Source: an uncultured Chitinophaga sp. (GTDB lineage: Bacteria > Bacteroidota > Bacteroidia > Chitinophagales > Chitinophagaceae). Taken from it: DNA of 64,000 bases. The first letter of the stretch is position 1. Each line of letters begins with the position of its first letter. The translations under genes were made by a program, and so were the position numbers. The notes beneath the pieces are model-generated. The model was not told the origin of the DNA and did no database searches. It saw nothing but the letters and a program-made list of their open reading frames with translations. Location of the stretch: assembly GCF_937898475.1 (NCBI RefSeq), contig NZ_CALEJS010000016.1, positions 868,001 to 932,000 on the forward strand, written 5' to 3'. Shown piece by piece: positions 6,946-15,377 of the stretch.

Positions 6946-7534
6946 ATGAAAATCCTGTTTAAATACCTGCTATCTGTTTTACTGGTATGGGCTGCTGCAA
7001 GGGTAAATGCCCAAATGCCACCGTCAACCGACTTTTATACGGTTATCAAAAAATATGATCTGCGTAAATTGTGACGTGCAGATCACATCCAGATAGAAGT
7101 AGAAGGTGAAAGTATTCCGTTCCCGGAACCAATAGGTTTTATTGGTGACAACTTTCAACGCTTTTACATTCACTACCTGTCAGTCAGCAAAAGTCCGGCT
7201 GCTCCGTATAGATATCATGTTAAAGGCAAAACAAGAGTAAAAGAAAATATCTGTAATTTTTCCGGAACCATTTCCGTTTTACAGGCAAAGCATTTTAAAG
7301 AAAGTGATATTCCAAGCTACAAGCAGGGATTTATTGTCTGCCGTGTAGATTATCGGGAAGACAGTACCCAGAGCGGTAGTGGTTTTATTAAGGGAATGCT
7401 TACAACGAACTTTTGCCTTGACAGTAATGGTCATCTTAGTTATGGGATGGGAAAGCTATACTAAGGCTTATGGTGCAGGTGGTGCTGAAGCGGAAAAGGC
7501 GCTTCAACTTGAGAAGGAGGAATGGTGGAAGTAG
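6946..7534 (+). pseudogene. disrupted secreted-protein gene
   Basis: An ATG at 6946 opens a good signal peptide (MKILFKYLLSVLLVWAAARVNAQ). At codon 43 the frame meets a TGA (7072-7074), and then continues in the same frame for 129 more sensible codons (GFIGDNFQRFYIHYLSVSKS, a TTNFCLDSNGHL stretch) to a TAA at 7464. Overlapping that end, another frame reads GWESYTKAYGAGG and ends in EKEEWWK at 7532, which looks like the proper C-terminus of the same protein type. I infer one nonsense mutation and one internal deletion or frameshift near 7435-7450. The protein family is unknown to me. It follows the NAD operon by 24 bases. Confidence 0.65.
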
Positions 7535-7565
7535 GGGTGGTCGAATGGATGGCATATTGTCTTTT

Positions 7566-9137
7566 TTATTCGGCCTGAAAAAAAGTCTTCACAAAGTTAA
7601 ATCCATTATTATAAAACAAGTCATCTGCAAACTGCGCAACATCCAGCTGGTTTACCCATTGCCTGGAATCTTCCAGTCTTTCCAGGAAAATTTTAAAGTT
7701 TACCGTGATATAATTTTTCAGCGTTCGCATCTCTTCCACATTGGAGACATTGGTAAAAGGATTGATGAGGCCATCAAAGTCAGATCCAATGGTAATATGA
7801 TGCTGTGCTTCCTGCAAAGGTATGCCTGCTGTTACGCAAACCTGTAAAAAATGTTTCAGATGCAGCAGTATATGATCATAAAAATACTCCTGGGCGTTCC
7901 CCTGCTCTGTACTGGCAGTCAGTTCTTCGATTGTGACACAGTCATCGTGGGGTAAGGGCTTTTCGATCCGCTTTGGCAGACCAAATACTTCCCATTCTGC
8001 TTTGGAGATATACTCCTTATCTACAATTGAGCCATCGTCTTTTCTGCCGGTGGGTTCGTGATCAAAGCGGCTGACGTATCCCAGGATGCGCCGGTCCATA
8101 GACAGGCCGATCATTCCCCCGTTCCTGACAATCCAGGTTATTTCTTCATCAAAAAGGTTGATGGTGGTCATATTGAAGGCCGGGGCGCCCGGACGCTCAG
8201 GCATATTCTTTACCTGCATGGTTTTACCGGTTTCAACATACATTACGCCGTCCAGCGATCTTGTAAGCTTAATATACTTCGGCCATTGAGAGAAGGGAAT
8301 GCCGGTGAAGCCCGCGTGCGTACAAAGCAATGGCTTTATCTTGCTAAACTTTCCTGCATCTATCTCGTTCCGCAGCTCACTTCGCGACTGATAACTCATG
8401 TGCTTGAGATCAACATGAATGCCCCGGTCAAAAAGCGCCTGTACGATCTTCCTGCCGTCATCTGCAAGGCCTTTCCCCCGCGGGTAAAAGGGTGCATTTT
8501 CTGTTAGCTGTATACCAAAAGCATGATTACACAGGTTGGATTGCTGCATGTGCGTCAGGTTAACGGCGAGTACCGGTGCTTTGGCGATCAGCAGATCCAG
8601 GTTACGGATTATTTCATTGGTATCAAATAAAACGCCCGGGAGCGTTACTTCGTTAATCTTGTCTGCAAATGAATGGCAACCTTCTACCACAAAAAATATA
8701 TTCACTGTATTCCTTTTCAACGGGGCATCAAAGCTTTGTCTGGATAATACATTGAAAGATGCGGGCGCATTGAGGTAGCTGTTCAGTGTTCTGGAAATGG
8801 TAAAATCCTTAAATGATGTAAAGGTGTTGTTACCGATGTGCTCCAATAATGTTGCTGACAGTTTATGTTGCGATTCTTTTTTCAGGAATTTCCGCAATCG
8901 GATCACTTCCCTGGCCAGCTTACTTTCCAGGGCGTATAGCGCTACTCCGATCACAACCTCTTCATCTATTTCTGCCAGCTGACTTTGATGGATCTGTGCG
9001 CGGATAATATTGGGGAGGTCACTGCAATGCTGTGGTATACCGGCGATATCGCCGGGACTGATCCTGGTATCGATATTGGGATTATCATCAAAAAGCTGCT
9101 TCAGGATGATATGCGTGTGAAAGTCAAAGTACTTCAT
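7566..9137 (-). CDS. M19 (membrane dipeptidase)-type amidohydrolase
   Basis: The 523-residue product begins with a metal-binding FDFHTHI motif. It has a bridging-Glu candidate in FVVEGCHSF, His residues in NLTHMQQSNLCNHAFG, VDLKHMS and CTHAGF, and a late Asp in IGSDFDG, the metal-ligand order of TIM-barrel dipeptidases of family M19. Characterised members hydrolyse dipeptides or act as related hydrolases. It is longer than typical M19 enzymes (about 330-400), with extra segments near residues 85-150 and 330-420. No signal peptide is visible, so it is probably cytoplasmic. It is monocistronic and faces the NAD operon. Confidence 0.75.
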   Translation of the reverse strand: MKYFDFHTHIILKQLFDDNPNIDTRISPGDIAGIPQHCSDLPNIIRAQIHQSQLAEIDEEVVIGVALYALESKLAREVIRLRKFLKKESQHKLSATLLEHIGNNTFTSFKDFTISRTLNSYLNAPASFNVLSRQSFDAPLKRNTVNIFFVVEGCHSFADKINEVTLPGVLFDTNEIIRNLDLLIAKAPVLAVNLTHMQQSNLCNHAFGIQLTENAPFYPRGKGLADDGRKIVQALFDRGIHVDLKHMSYQSRSELRNEIDAGKFSKIKPLLCTHAGFTGIPFSQWPKYIKLTRSLDGVMYVETGKTMQVKNMPERPGAPAFNMTTINLFDEEITWIVRNGGMIGLSMDRRILGYVSRFDHEPTGRKDDGSIVDKEYISKAEWEVFGLPKRIEKPLPHDDCVTIEELTASTEQGNAQEYFYDHILLHLKHFLQVCVTAGIPLQEAQHHITIGSDFDGLINPFTNVSNVEEMRTLKNYITVNFKIFLERLEDSRQWVNQLDVAQFADDLFYNNGFNFVKTFFQAE

Positions 9138-9284
9138 ATACGAGGTTTTAACCGGTGTGGTTGGGAGAAGCTGGTGTGCGCAAGCGCCAACCGGATGCCG
9201 GCATGAGAATCGGGGTCAGCTACCTCAATAAAGTTACGGATTTTGAGGATAGGAATAGTTAAAGGGAAGGTCCGGGATCATATA

Positions 9285-9446
9285 CTAGTCCGGGTAAACG
9301 CTTCTATATGGCTCCATCTGCCGTGATTCTGGACCAGATGCCGTTTGCCAGTGTACATTTTCCTTACGGATCCTTGCTTTGACATCCTGCTCTATTAATT
9401 CCAGGTCAATAGGGGACTCCAGGTCTACCTTTATTTCCAGTACCAT
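9285..9446 (-). CDS. small unplaced ORF, 53 residues
   Basis: An ATG-started frame in the 400-base gap between the peptidase and the DUF6122 gene encodes a charged peptide beginning MVLEIKVDLESPIDLELIEQ and containing KARIRKENVHW. Its acidic start and basic middle look protein-like rather than random, but I recognise no family. It may be a real small protein or the end of a decayed gene. The rest of the gap (9138-9284 and 9447-9536) shows nothing I can name. Confidence 0.3.
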   Translation of the reverse strand: MVLEIKVDLESPIDLELIEQDVKARIRKENVHWQTASGPESRQMEPYRSVYPD

Positions 9447-9536
9447 CCCTTTCCATTACTGCTAATTCATGTGATTTGAGAGTATGGCACATGAGTAAAT
9501 CCGGTACGCTTTTACCCTAAGCAGGAAGTGGGCTTA

Positions 9537-9854
9537 TTAAACCAGGTGCAGGATGAAAAGACAGTCAATACCATCCGCCAGCATGTGTAACAAAAGACCT
9601 ATGGCAATAATGCGGGTGCTCTTCGGGACGAGCAGTAACAGATAGGCGCCAATGGCGATGTAGCTGTGCAGGGGATGAAAGCCAATACTGCAGCGGCAGG
9701 GGTTGAATATTGGTGTAGCCAGCAGGTGATCCAGATCCACCAGCATGGTGAGCATGAGTATAAGGTAGGTGCTGAACCAATGTGGTTTATTAATAAGATG
9801 TGCCAGCAGTAGCGGGAAGATAATGTGCAAGAAATAATGAATGAATGGCTGCAT
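9537..9854 (-). CDS. DUF6122 family membrane protein
   Basis: The product, about 105 residues from the chosen start (MQPFIHYFLHIIFPLLLAH), has four hydrophobic segments and the family-like core MLVDLDHLLATPIFNPCRCS followed by IGFHPLHSY. The Asp/His/Cys cluster at the membrane edge is conserved in what I recall of this Bacteroidota family; its function is unknown. An upstream in-frame start would run through the tRNA terminator and into the tRNA gene, which is why I start at 9854. Confidence 0.75.
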   Translation of the reverse strand: MQPFIHYFLHIIFPLLLAHLINKPHWFSTYLILMLTMLVDLDHLLATPIFNPCRCSIGFHPLHSYIAIGAYLLLLVPKSTRIIAIGLLLHMLADGIDCLFILHLV

Positions 9855-9863
9855 GGTGGAAGC

Positions 9864-9904
9864 AAAAATAAAAAAAGGTTTCAGCCTTGCCGCTGAAACC
9901 TTTT
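9864..9904 (-). terminator. intrinsic terminator after the tRNA gene
   Basis: On the minus strand AAAAGGTTTCAGC pairs with GCTGAAACCTTTT across a short loop, followed by a T-rich run (complement of 9864-9876). It directly follows the tRNA 3' end. Confidence 0.85.
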
Positions 9905-9905
9905 G

Positions 9906-9979
9906 TGGTCCCACCTGGGCTTGAACCAGGGACCCCCTGATTATGAGTCAGGTGCTCTAACCAACTGAGCTATAGGACC
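9906..9979 (-). tRNA. tRNA with CAT anticodon, probably tRNA-Ile2
   Basis: The 74-base gene folds as a cloverleaf: acceptor GGTCCTA with TGGGACC and discriminator A, a D-arm AGCTCAGTTGGTTAGAGC, an anticodon arm CTGACTCATAATCAG, and a T-arm with GGTTCAAGCC. The CAT anticodon could mean Met or lysidine-modified Ile2. C4-G69 and C5-G68 in the acceptor stem and the GACTCATAATC anticodon arm match the E. coli Ile2 tRNA rather than its elongator Met tRNA, so I favour Ile2. CCA is not encoded. Confidence 0.9.
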
Positions 9980-10074
9980 TGTCCTTTCGGACGAATGATT
10001 TATATATCTACTTTTTGTGGGTTCCCCTTAAGGGACGGCAAAATTAATTATTTTTTATTCAATAGCCACAAATT

Positions 10075-11625
10075 TTATTTCTTTTTATTGGCCTGCCTGA
10101 TATTATTCTCCAGTAGCAGAAAGGGGGCGCTTTTCTGCCACCGGTCTCCTAATCCGGGAAAGTTGGCGGGCCCCTGGGAGAAATTACCGAGCACTAAGTC
10201 GGTATCTCCATCTCCATCTATGTCTCCGGCATCCATACATATCCAGTGGCCCCAGGTACCGCAGGGCAATGAGTAGACGTTAAATTTCAAACCGGCACGC
10301 TGTTCAAAATACAATACGGCTTCCTGCGGCTGACCTTCATAATCGGCAAAGAAGGCGATTGTCAGCATATCTTCATCTCCATCCAGGTCAATGTCCTTTA
10401 CAGCCACCTTATAGCATCCGTTCACCGGGTAGAAGTATTCCTGTTCAAAGCGGTGATTTCCTTTATTGAGAAAAATATACACCCCGTGATAATTTTTCAG
10501 TACCCGTGAATTGTCTGCATTATCCCCGCAGGTATAGATGATATCCTCAAGTCCGTCATGATCTATGTCCTGCAGGGTAAAACTGCTGGAGCCATAAGCT
10601 GGCGGGAACTGCAATACCCGTTCGGGTTTGAATTTACCGTTACCGGTGTTCTCGAGGTACCAGATACTCTCATCGCCCTGAGCGAATAACACCCATATAT
10701 CCGGACGGCCGTCCCCGTTCTCGTCTCTTATATAGGCTTTAATGGCCCCAGGGGAAGGCATCAGTATATCCGGCTGCCGGCTGTCCGGCTTCAGCCACGC
10801 CAGGTAGCCCTGGTTGAACCCAAATCCGCAAACCAACAGGTTTGTTTGTCCGTCCTGCCCCGGAATTGCCAGTGTTTGAACCGGTCTTGGTAACTTATCT
10901 TTAACCGGCTGTGCATCCACCAGCAGGCTGTCTTTCAGCTCACAGGCGTGTATACTGCCCTGTAAGGCATCTGAGGGAAAGATGGTACCAATGCAGGTAA
11001 TATATCCCCTGCCCTCCCTTCCAGGCAGGGTGATATCAGATACAATACTCTGGGAACATGCCCGCTGCACCGGCTGGAGATCATCATTATAGATGTGTAA
11101 GGTGCTGTCTTGCGCGTCTGCCGTCCAGATACAGTGGCGCAGGGTATCTATGCCCACGTAGCTGGTGAGCGGGGCTGCATCTCTTGCCTGCCAGTCGGGC
11201 TCCCTTACGCTGAATATGGGGGGCGCATTCCGGGAAACAGGAACCGGTCTTTCCTGGGGTAGGGGCCGCCAGGGCGCAACTGTTGTATAGTATTCTACGA
11301 TCTTATCCCAGTCATCCCGGCCTATAATACTGGCTGTCTTACCCGGGGTATCGGAGAGCACAGGCTCCCGGTAGTAGTTGCCCATGTAGCTTTTAATTCC
11401 CAGTTTGGCGCCCATTACCGGCAGCACGTCTTTCTCCCAGGTGGTCTTGTCCAGCAAAGCGGGAGACGGAAAGGCATGGCATGAACTGCAATAGTGGCGG
11501 GCCAGCTGACTGCCGGATTTCACCCGTTGGGTCCTTGCCAGGTCTCCGTTACAGGCATTCAGCACCAGCATGATAAGCAGGTACCGGAAAGGTATAAACG
11601 ATTTGATGCGGTAGGATAGTTGCAT
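10075..11625 (-). CDS. lipoprotein with c-type haem motif and VCBS/FG-GAP repeats
   Basis: From the start at 11625 the product is 516 residues, with a signal sequence ending in LVLNAC (lipobox). A single CSSCH haem-binding motif follows, in a segment (ARHYCSSCHAF, KDVLPVMGAKLG) like the cytochrome-c part of outer-membrane haem lipoproteins. The rest carries Ca-binding FG-GAP/VCBS repeats such as DENGDGRPDIWVL, DIDHDGLEDIIY, DIDLDGDEDML and DIDGDGDTDLVLG, expected to form a beta-propeller. Similar proteins are common in Bacteroidota, but no partner gene here gives a pathway. The upstream extension to 11673 would begin with TTG and disrupt the signal peptide. Confidence 0.75.
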   Translation of the reverse strand: MQLSYRIKSFIPFRYLLIMLVLNACNGDLARTQRVKSGSQLARHYCSSCHAFPSPALLDKTTWEKDVLPVMGAKLGIKSYMGNYYREPVLSDTPGKTASIIGRDDWDKIVEYYTTVAPWRPLPQERPVPVSRNAPPIFSVREPDWQARDAAPLTSYVGIDTLRHCIWTADAQDSTLHIYNDDLQPVQRACSQSIVSDITLPGREGRGYITCIGTIFPSDALQGSIHACELKDSLLVDAQPVKDKLPRPVQTLAIPGQDGQTNLLVCGFGFNQGYLAWLKPDSRQPDILMPSPGAIKAYIRDENGDGRPDIWVLFAQGDESIWYLENTGNGKFKPERVLQFPPAYGSSSFTLQDIDHDGLEDIIYTCGDNADNSRVLKNYHGVYIFLNKGNHRFEQEYFYPVNGCYKVAVKDIDLDGDEDMLTIAFFADYEGQPQEAVLYFEQRAGLKFNVYSLPCGTWGHWICMDAGDIDGDGDTDLVLGNFSQGPANFPGLGDRWQKSAPFLLLENNIRQANKKK

Positions 11626-11687
11626 AACGCGCTGCGCATTTCTAAAATACAGCATTAATTTGCAGCTTTGCAAATATTTTAAACAGC

Positions 11688-12317
11688 ATGCAAGGAATCA
11701 AACATATTATTTTCGACCTGGGCGGCGTTATCCTGAACCTTGATTACCAACGTACGTACAAGGCTTTCGAGGAATTAGGCATTAAGGATTTTACAGGTTT
11801 GTATAACCAGTACCAGGCCACCCGTATATTTGACGACCTGGAAACCGGCCGGGTAAGCCCGGAAGAATTCCTGCACGCAATGCGGGAACATGTGCGCCCG
11901 GAGGTAACAGAACAGCAGATCATTGATGCCTGGAATGCCATGCTGCTGGATTTTCCTTTGCAGCGCCTGCAATTGCTGCAGCAACTGCAACTGCATTATG
12001 ATATTTACCTGCTTAGTAATACCAATGCCATCCACCTGGAAAAATTCAACCGGATCTTACAGGAAAGCAGGGGCCTCCCTTCAGTGGATGTGTTCTTTAA
12101 TAAAGCTTATTATTCACATTTGATGGGCTTCCGTAAACCGGAAAAAGAGGCGTATCAACTGATCCTGGATAATCATGGACTGAACCCGGCAGAAACTGTA
12201 TTTATTGATGATACGTTGCCAAATATTGAAGGAGCTAAAGCGGTAGGGTTACAAACTATTCACCTGCAGGCGCCTAAAACCATTCTCGAAATATTTAAAA
12301 CAGCTGTGGGCGGTTAG
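11688..12317 (+). CDS. HAD-superfamily (IA) hydrolase
   Basis: The 209-residue cytoplasmic protein has the four HAD motifs: nucleophile DLGGVILNLDY at about 9-19, motif II LLSNTN near 108, the conserved Lys in GFRKPEKEAY near 145 and acidic motif IV FIDDT near 172. It belongs to the group that includes haloacid dehalogenases and small sugar- or nucleotide-phosphate phosphatases. The first Asp pairs with GGVI rather than the DxD of phosphatases such as PGP; many class IA phosphatases share this. Substrate unknown. It is divergent from the haem lipoprotein gene. Confidence 0.8.
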   Translation: MQGIKHIIFDLGGVILNLDYQRTYKAFEELGIKDFTGLYNQYQATRIFDDLETGRVSPEEFLHAMREHVRPEVTEQQIIDAWNAMLLDFPLQRLQLLQQLQLHYDIYLLSNTNAIHLEKFNRILQESRGLPSVDVFFNKAYYSHLMGFRKPEKEAYQLILDNHGLNPAETVFIDDTLPNIEGAKAVGLQTIHLQAPKTILEIFKTAVGG

Positions 12318-12334
12318 CTGCAGAACAGGGCTGT

Positions 12335-12583
12335 TTATTTGACTTCCTCGAAATCTATATAATCACCTTTATCCGCCGGCCGCTGATGATGAGTGGCGCG
12401 TTGCTGCTGCTCCTGGGCCCTGTGCTGCTGCGATTGTTGCTGTTGGAACTGTTCGCGCATCCGGGCCTGTATATCGCCCATCTGTTGCCGTACCTGTTTG
12501 GTAGACTGGTAAACGGGAATGATGAAATCAAATATCACTTTGTACGCCAGCCACAACAGGAATATGGTAATTAATATCTTCAT
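12335..12583 (-). CDS. DUF4834-like small membrane protein
   Basis: This 82-residue protein has one N-terminal membrane helix (ILITIFLLWLAYKVIFDFII), a glutamine- and arginine-rich central stretch likely to be a disordered or coiled segment, and the conserved C-terminal tail KGDYIDFEEVK that I associate with DUF4834 in Bacteroidota. Function unknown. It is preceded by a consensus -7 box eight bases upstream. Confidence 0.7.
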   Translation of the reverse strand: MKILITIFLLWLAYKVIFDFIIPVYQSTKQVRQQMGDIQARMREQFQQQQSQQHRAQEQQQRATHHQRPADKGDYIDFEEVK

Positions 12584-12590
12584 AGTGTGA

Positions 12591-12598
12591 CAAAGGTA
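12591..12598 (-). promoter_or_regulatory. TACCTTTG -7 box for the DUF4834 gene
   Basis: The minus strand reads TACCTTTG, a perfect TAnnTTTG, ending eight bases before the start codon, so the transcript has a very short leader. Confidence 0.5.
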
Positions 12599-12656
12599 GC
12601 AGATAATCTGCTACCCTTGCAGGAAAATCGATTCACTTTAAGGTTTCTTTAACGGT

Positions 12657-13010
12657 CTACTTTATCCCCATGATGGTAGCGCTTTCCATTGCCGCCTTCT
12701 TATTGAATTCCCATGCCAGCTTCTGATAATTAATGGCGTCTACGATAGTGCCCACGAAGCACAGGCCGATTGTCAGGAAATACAGGATCCCCATGCCTAT
12801 CTGGTTCAGCAGGAAGCGATGAATACCCGCCGGGCCGATCAGGCCTATAAGGCAACAGATCAGAACGGTTTGCGGATCTTTGCGGCGGCCCTGGTAGATG
12901 CTCAGGAATCGCTGTTTTTCATCGGTACTCAGGTCTTTGGTAAGCTCTTGCAGCCATATCAGCTCTTCATGCTGGATACCCGGCAGGAAACCAAAAGAGA
13001 AGTCGTTCAT
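12657..13010 (-). CDS. TM2 domain-containing membrane protein
   Basis: The 117-residue product has a charged N-terminal half with RFLSIYQGRRKD, then two membrane helices joined by a short loop: VLICCLIGLIGPAGIHRFLL and LYFLTIGLCFVGTIVDAINY. Between them is the GIHRF...G.GILYFLT pattern of the TM2 domain. TM2 proteins are widespread and their bacterial role is not settled. It overlaps the upstream DUF2752 gene by four bases, so the two are co-translated. Confidence 0.8.
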   Translation of the reverse strand: MNDFSFGFLPGIQHEELIWLQELTKDLSTDEKQRFLSIYQGRRKDPQTVLICCLIGLIGPAGIHRFLLNQIGMGILYFLTIGLCFVGTIVDAINYQKLAWEFNKKAAMESATIMGIK

Positions 13011-13324
13011 GTGGGATTGCTTTTTAAATGATGGAATATCTTTATCTGTTGCTTTCCGAGATCAAAAATGCGGTAGCCAAGCACACCCAGGGCCAATATT
13101 CCCAGCGGATGGCTTTTCCAGGAAGCTGCCAGTTCTCCATGCAGCAGGTAATGAAGTGCATGTCCCAGCCCGCAGCCCGGGCACCAGCTGATACCCAGCC
13201 ATTTGAGCGGACACAGGCTGGGGCCGCTGCCATGCGGATCCATGAAGAACAGGGCGACTAGGGCCAAAGGCCATATCAGTAACTCTATGTTGAAACGCTT
13301 TATATAAAGGGTGGCTGCAAGCAT
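13007..13324 (-). CDS. DUF2752 family membrane protein
   Basis: The 105-residue protein has hydrophobic segments at about 12-28 and 75-95 around the family core CPLKWLGISWCPGCGLGHAL, with a CPxCG-like pair and a following His. Function unknown; the motif could bind metal or form a disulfide. It is the first gene of a two-gene unit with the TM2 protein. Confidence 0.75.
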   Translation of the reverse strand: MLAATLYIKRFNIELLIWPLALVALFFMDPHGSGPSLCPLKWLGISWCPGCGLGHALHYLLHGELAASWKSHPLGILALGVLGYRIFDLGKQQIKIFHHLKSNPT

Positions 13325-13419
13325 AAAGGTTAACCCAAATGTATTAAAACATTTCCTAATCCGTACTCCTGGGGCGTTTTTCCCTGCTTTAAATATTTCT
13401 ACAAGTTAAAGAAATAGTT

Positions 13420-13447
13420 TTTGGATCAAAATAAAATCCTAATTTTG
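13420..13447 (+). promoter_or_regulatory. rimP-nusA-infB operon promoter
   Basis: TTTG at 13420-13423 and a perfect TAATTTTG at 13440-13447 are separated by 16 bases. Transcription would begin around 13452-13456, giving a leader of about 50 bases made up almost entirely of the hairpin that follows. Confidence 0.65.
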
Positions 13448-13467
13448 CAGAGGAAAATGATTCAAAC

Positions 13468-13502
13468 GAAGGGGACGATAATAGTCCCCTTCTCGCTTTT
13501 TT
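13468..13502 (+). terminator. terminator-like hairpin in the rimP leader
   Basis: GAAGGGGAC (13468-13476) pairs perfectly with GTCCCCTTC (13484-13492) over a 7-base loop. TCGC and six T residues (13497-13502) follow. It lies between the operon promoter and the rimP start codon at 13506, so it would end transcripts before the first gene unless read through. This suggests attenuation. It could also sequester the translation start. Confidence 0.7.
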
Positions 13503-13505
13503 AGT

Positions 13506-13970
13506 ATGGCAAATGAACAAGTGATCGCATCGATCCGGCAACTCCTGGAGGGGCTACTATCCTCAAACCCGGAGTACTTTGTGGTAGAAGTGAAGATTAA
13601 ACCTACCAATAATGTAAAAGTGTTTTTGGACGGGGACAAAGGTGTGCCTGTAGACAAACTGGTGAGTCTGAACCGCGCATTGTACCCGCTGCTTGAATCC
13701 GCAGGCCTTTTCCCGGACAACGACTTTTCCCTGGAAGTATCTTCTCCTGGTCTGGACGAACCGCTCAAATTACACCGCCAATACCTTAAGAATATTGGCC
13801 GCAAGGTGGAAGTCACCCTGCTGGATGGTACTGCTAAAGAAGGTACCTTACAGGCAGTTACGGATGATCAGATTACCATTGGGGAAGTGATCGGCAAGAA
13901 GAAGGATAAGAAAATTTCAGATATTCAATTTGCTGATATTAAGCACACCAAGGTGTGTATAGTGTTTTAA
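13506..13970 (+). CDS. rimP: ribosome maturation factor RimP
   Basis: RimP is needed for late assembly of the 30S subunit. The 154-residue product matches the family length, with the N-terminal alpha/beta domain containing VEVKIKPTNNVKVFLDGDKG, the central DFSLEVSSPGLDEPL signature near 77-91, and a C-terminal SH3-like domain (GRKVEVTLLDGTAKEGTL). It is the first gene of the rimP-nusA-infB operon, the usual bacterial order, 32 bases before nusA. Confidence 0.95.
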   Translation: MANEQVIASIRQLLEGLLSSNPEYFVVEVKIKPTNNVKVFLDGDKGVPVDKLVSLNRALYPLLESAGLFPDNDFSLEVSSPGLDEPLKLHRQYLKNIGRKVEVTLLDGTAKEGTLQAVTDDQITIGEVIGKKKDKKISDIQFADIKHTKVCIVF

Positions 13971-14002
13971 AAATGTGTTTTAAAATATAATTACCAAAAC
14001 AA

Positions 14003-15250
14003 ATGGCTAGTATTAACCTGATTGAGTCATTCACGGAGTTCAAAGAGGCGGAAAATATTGACCGTCCAACGTTGATGAAGGTATTGGAAGATGTGTTCAA
14101 AACGCTGCTGCGTAAGAAGTATGGCTCTGATGAGAATTTTGACGTAATTGTAAATACAGAGAAAGGTGACCTGGAGATATTACGCCGCCGTACCATTGTG
14201 GCTGACGGCGAAGTGGAAGACGATAATGCGCAGATTGCCTATTCCGATGCCATTAAGGTAGAGCCCGATTACCAGATAGGTGAAGATCTGTATGAAGAAG
14301 TGGAGATCCAGGACTTTGGCCGCAGGGCTATCCTGGCTGCCAAACAGACCCTGTCTGCCCGTATTGGCGACCTGAAAAAGAACATCCTTGTTAAAAAATA
14401 TGCTGACCGTGTAGGGGAGATCGTCACCGGCGAAGTATACCAGGTATGGAAAAAAGAAGTTTTATTATTGGATGATGAAGGGAATGAATTAATATTGCCT
14501 AAATCTGAACAAATTCCGACCGACTATTTCAAAAAAGGAGAGAACGTAAGGGCTGTTGTTAAAAAAGTAGAACTGAAAAACAACGCTCCGCTCATCATTC
14601 TTTCCCGTACCCATCCTTCGTTCCTTGCTAAATTGCTGGAAATTGAGGTACCGGAGATCTTTGACGGACTTATAGTGATCAAGAGGATCGTTCGCGAACC
14701 GGGTGAAAGAGCCAAGGTAGCGGTAGAATCTTACGACGACCGTATAGACCCGGTGGGCGCCTGCGTAGGTATGAAAGGTAGCCGCATTCACGGCATTGTG
14801 AGAGAACTCAGGAACGAGAATATCGATATCATCAACTATACCGCCAACATCCAGCTGCTCATTCAGCGTGCATTAACTCCCGCCAAGATCAGCCGCCAGG
14901 AAGTGGACAACGACAACAAATACGCTGCTGTTTATCTGAAACCCGACCAGGTATCCCTGGCCATCGGTAAAAAGGGCGTTAATATAAAACTGGCCTGCGA
15001 ATTGACGGGATATGAAATTGATGTATTCCGCGACGAAGAACAGGAACAAACTGAATTTGACGTGGATCTGGAAGAATTCTCAGATGAAATAGAAGAATGG
15101 GTGATCGATGAACTGAAGCGTATTGGTTGTGATACTGCCCGCAGTGTATTAGACCTTACAATTGAAGAACTTGTGCGCCGTTCCGATCTCGAAGAAGAAA
15201 CCGTAAAAGATGTAAGAAGGATATTACAGGAGGAGTTTGATAAGGAATAG
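14003..15250 (+). CDS. nusA: transcription termination/antitermination factor NusA
   Basis: NusA binds RNA polymerase and nascent RNA, and modulates pausing and termination. The 415-residue protein has the N-terminal polymerase-binding domain (residues 1-125), an S1 domain (GEIVTGEVYQVWKKEVLL) and KH domains with GMKGSRIHGIVREL and SLAIGKKGVNIKLA. It ends with one helix-hairpin acidic repeat (IEEWVIDELKRIGCD). It is shorter than E. coli NusA (495) because the second C-terminal acidic repeat is absent, as is usual in Bacteroidota. Its own operon begins with a terminator-like hairpin, so autoregulation is plausible. Confidence 0.95.
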   Translation: MASINLIESFTEFKEAENIDRPTLMKVLEDVFKTLLRKKYGSDENFDVIVNTEKGDLEILRRRTIVADGEVEDDNAQIAYSDAIKVEPDYQIGEDLYEEVEIQDFGRRAILAAKQTLSARIGDLKKNILVKKYADRVGEIVTGEVYQVWKKEVLLLDDEGNELILPKSEQIPTDYFKKGENVRAVVKKVELKNNAPLIILSRTHPSFLAKLLEIEVPEIFDGLIVIKRIVREPGERAKVAVESYDDRIDPVGACVGMKGSRIHGIVRELRNENIDIINYTANIQLLIQRALTPAKISRQEVDNDNKYAAVYLKPDQVSLAIGKKGVNIKLACELTGYEIDVFRDEEQEQTEFDVDLEEFSDEIEEWVIDELKRIGCDTARSVLDLTIEELVRRSDLEEETVKDVRRILQEEFDKE

Positions 15251-15377
15251 CGAAACCCGTCCGGAAACCTTCCCAGGATCAGGGTTCGCTTGGAATGGAA
15301 TATATTTGAGTTATTTTTAAATGTAAAATGGTGTCCGCCTGCTGGCGGATAAAAGGGGAGGCCCGAGATAACAAATT

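Noticed and set aside
9855..9914. N-terminal extension of the DUF6122 protein
   Set aside because: It would be encoded by the tRNA terminator and the tRNA 3' end; the hydrophobic family start is at 9854.
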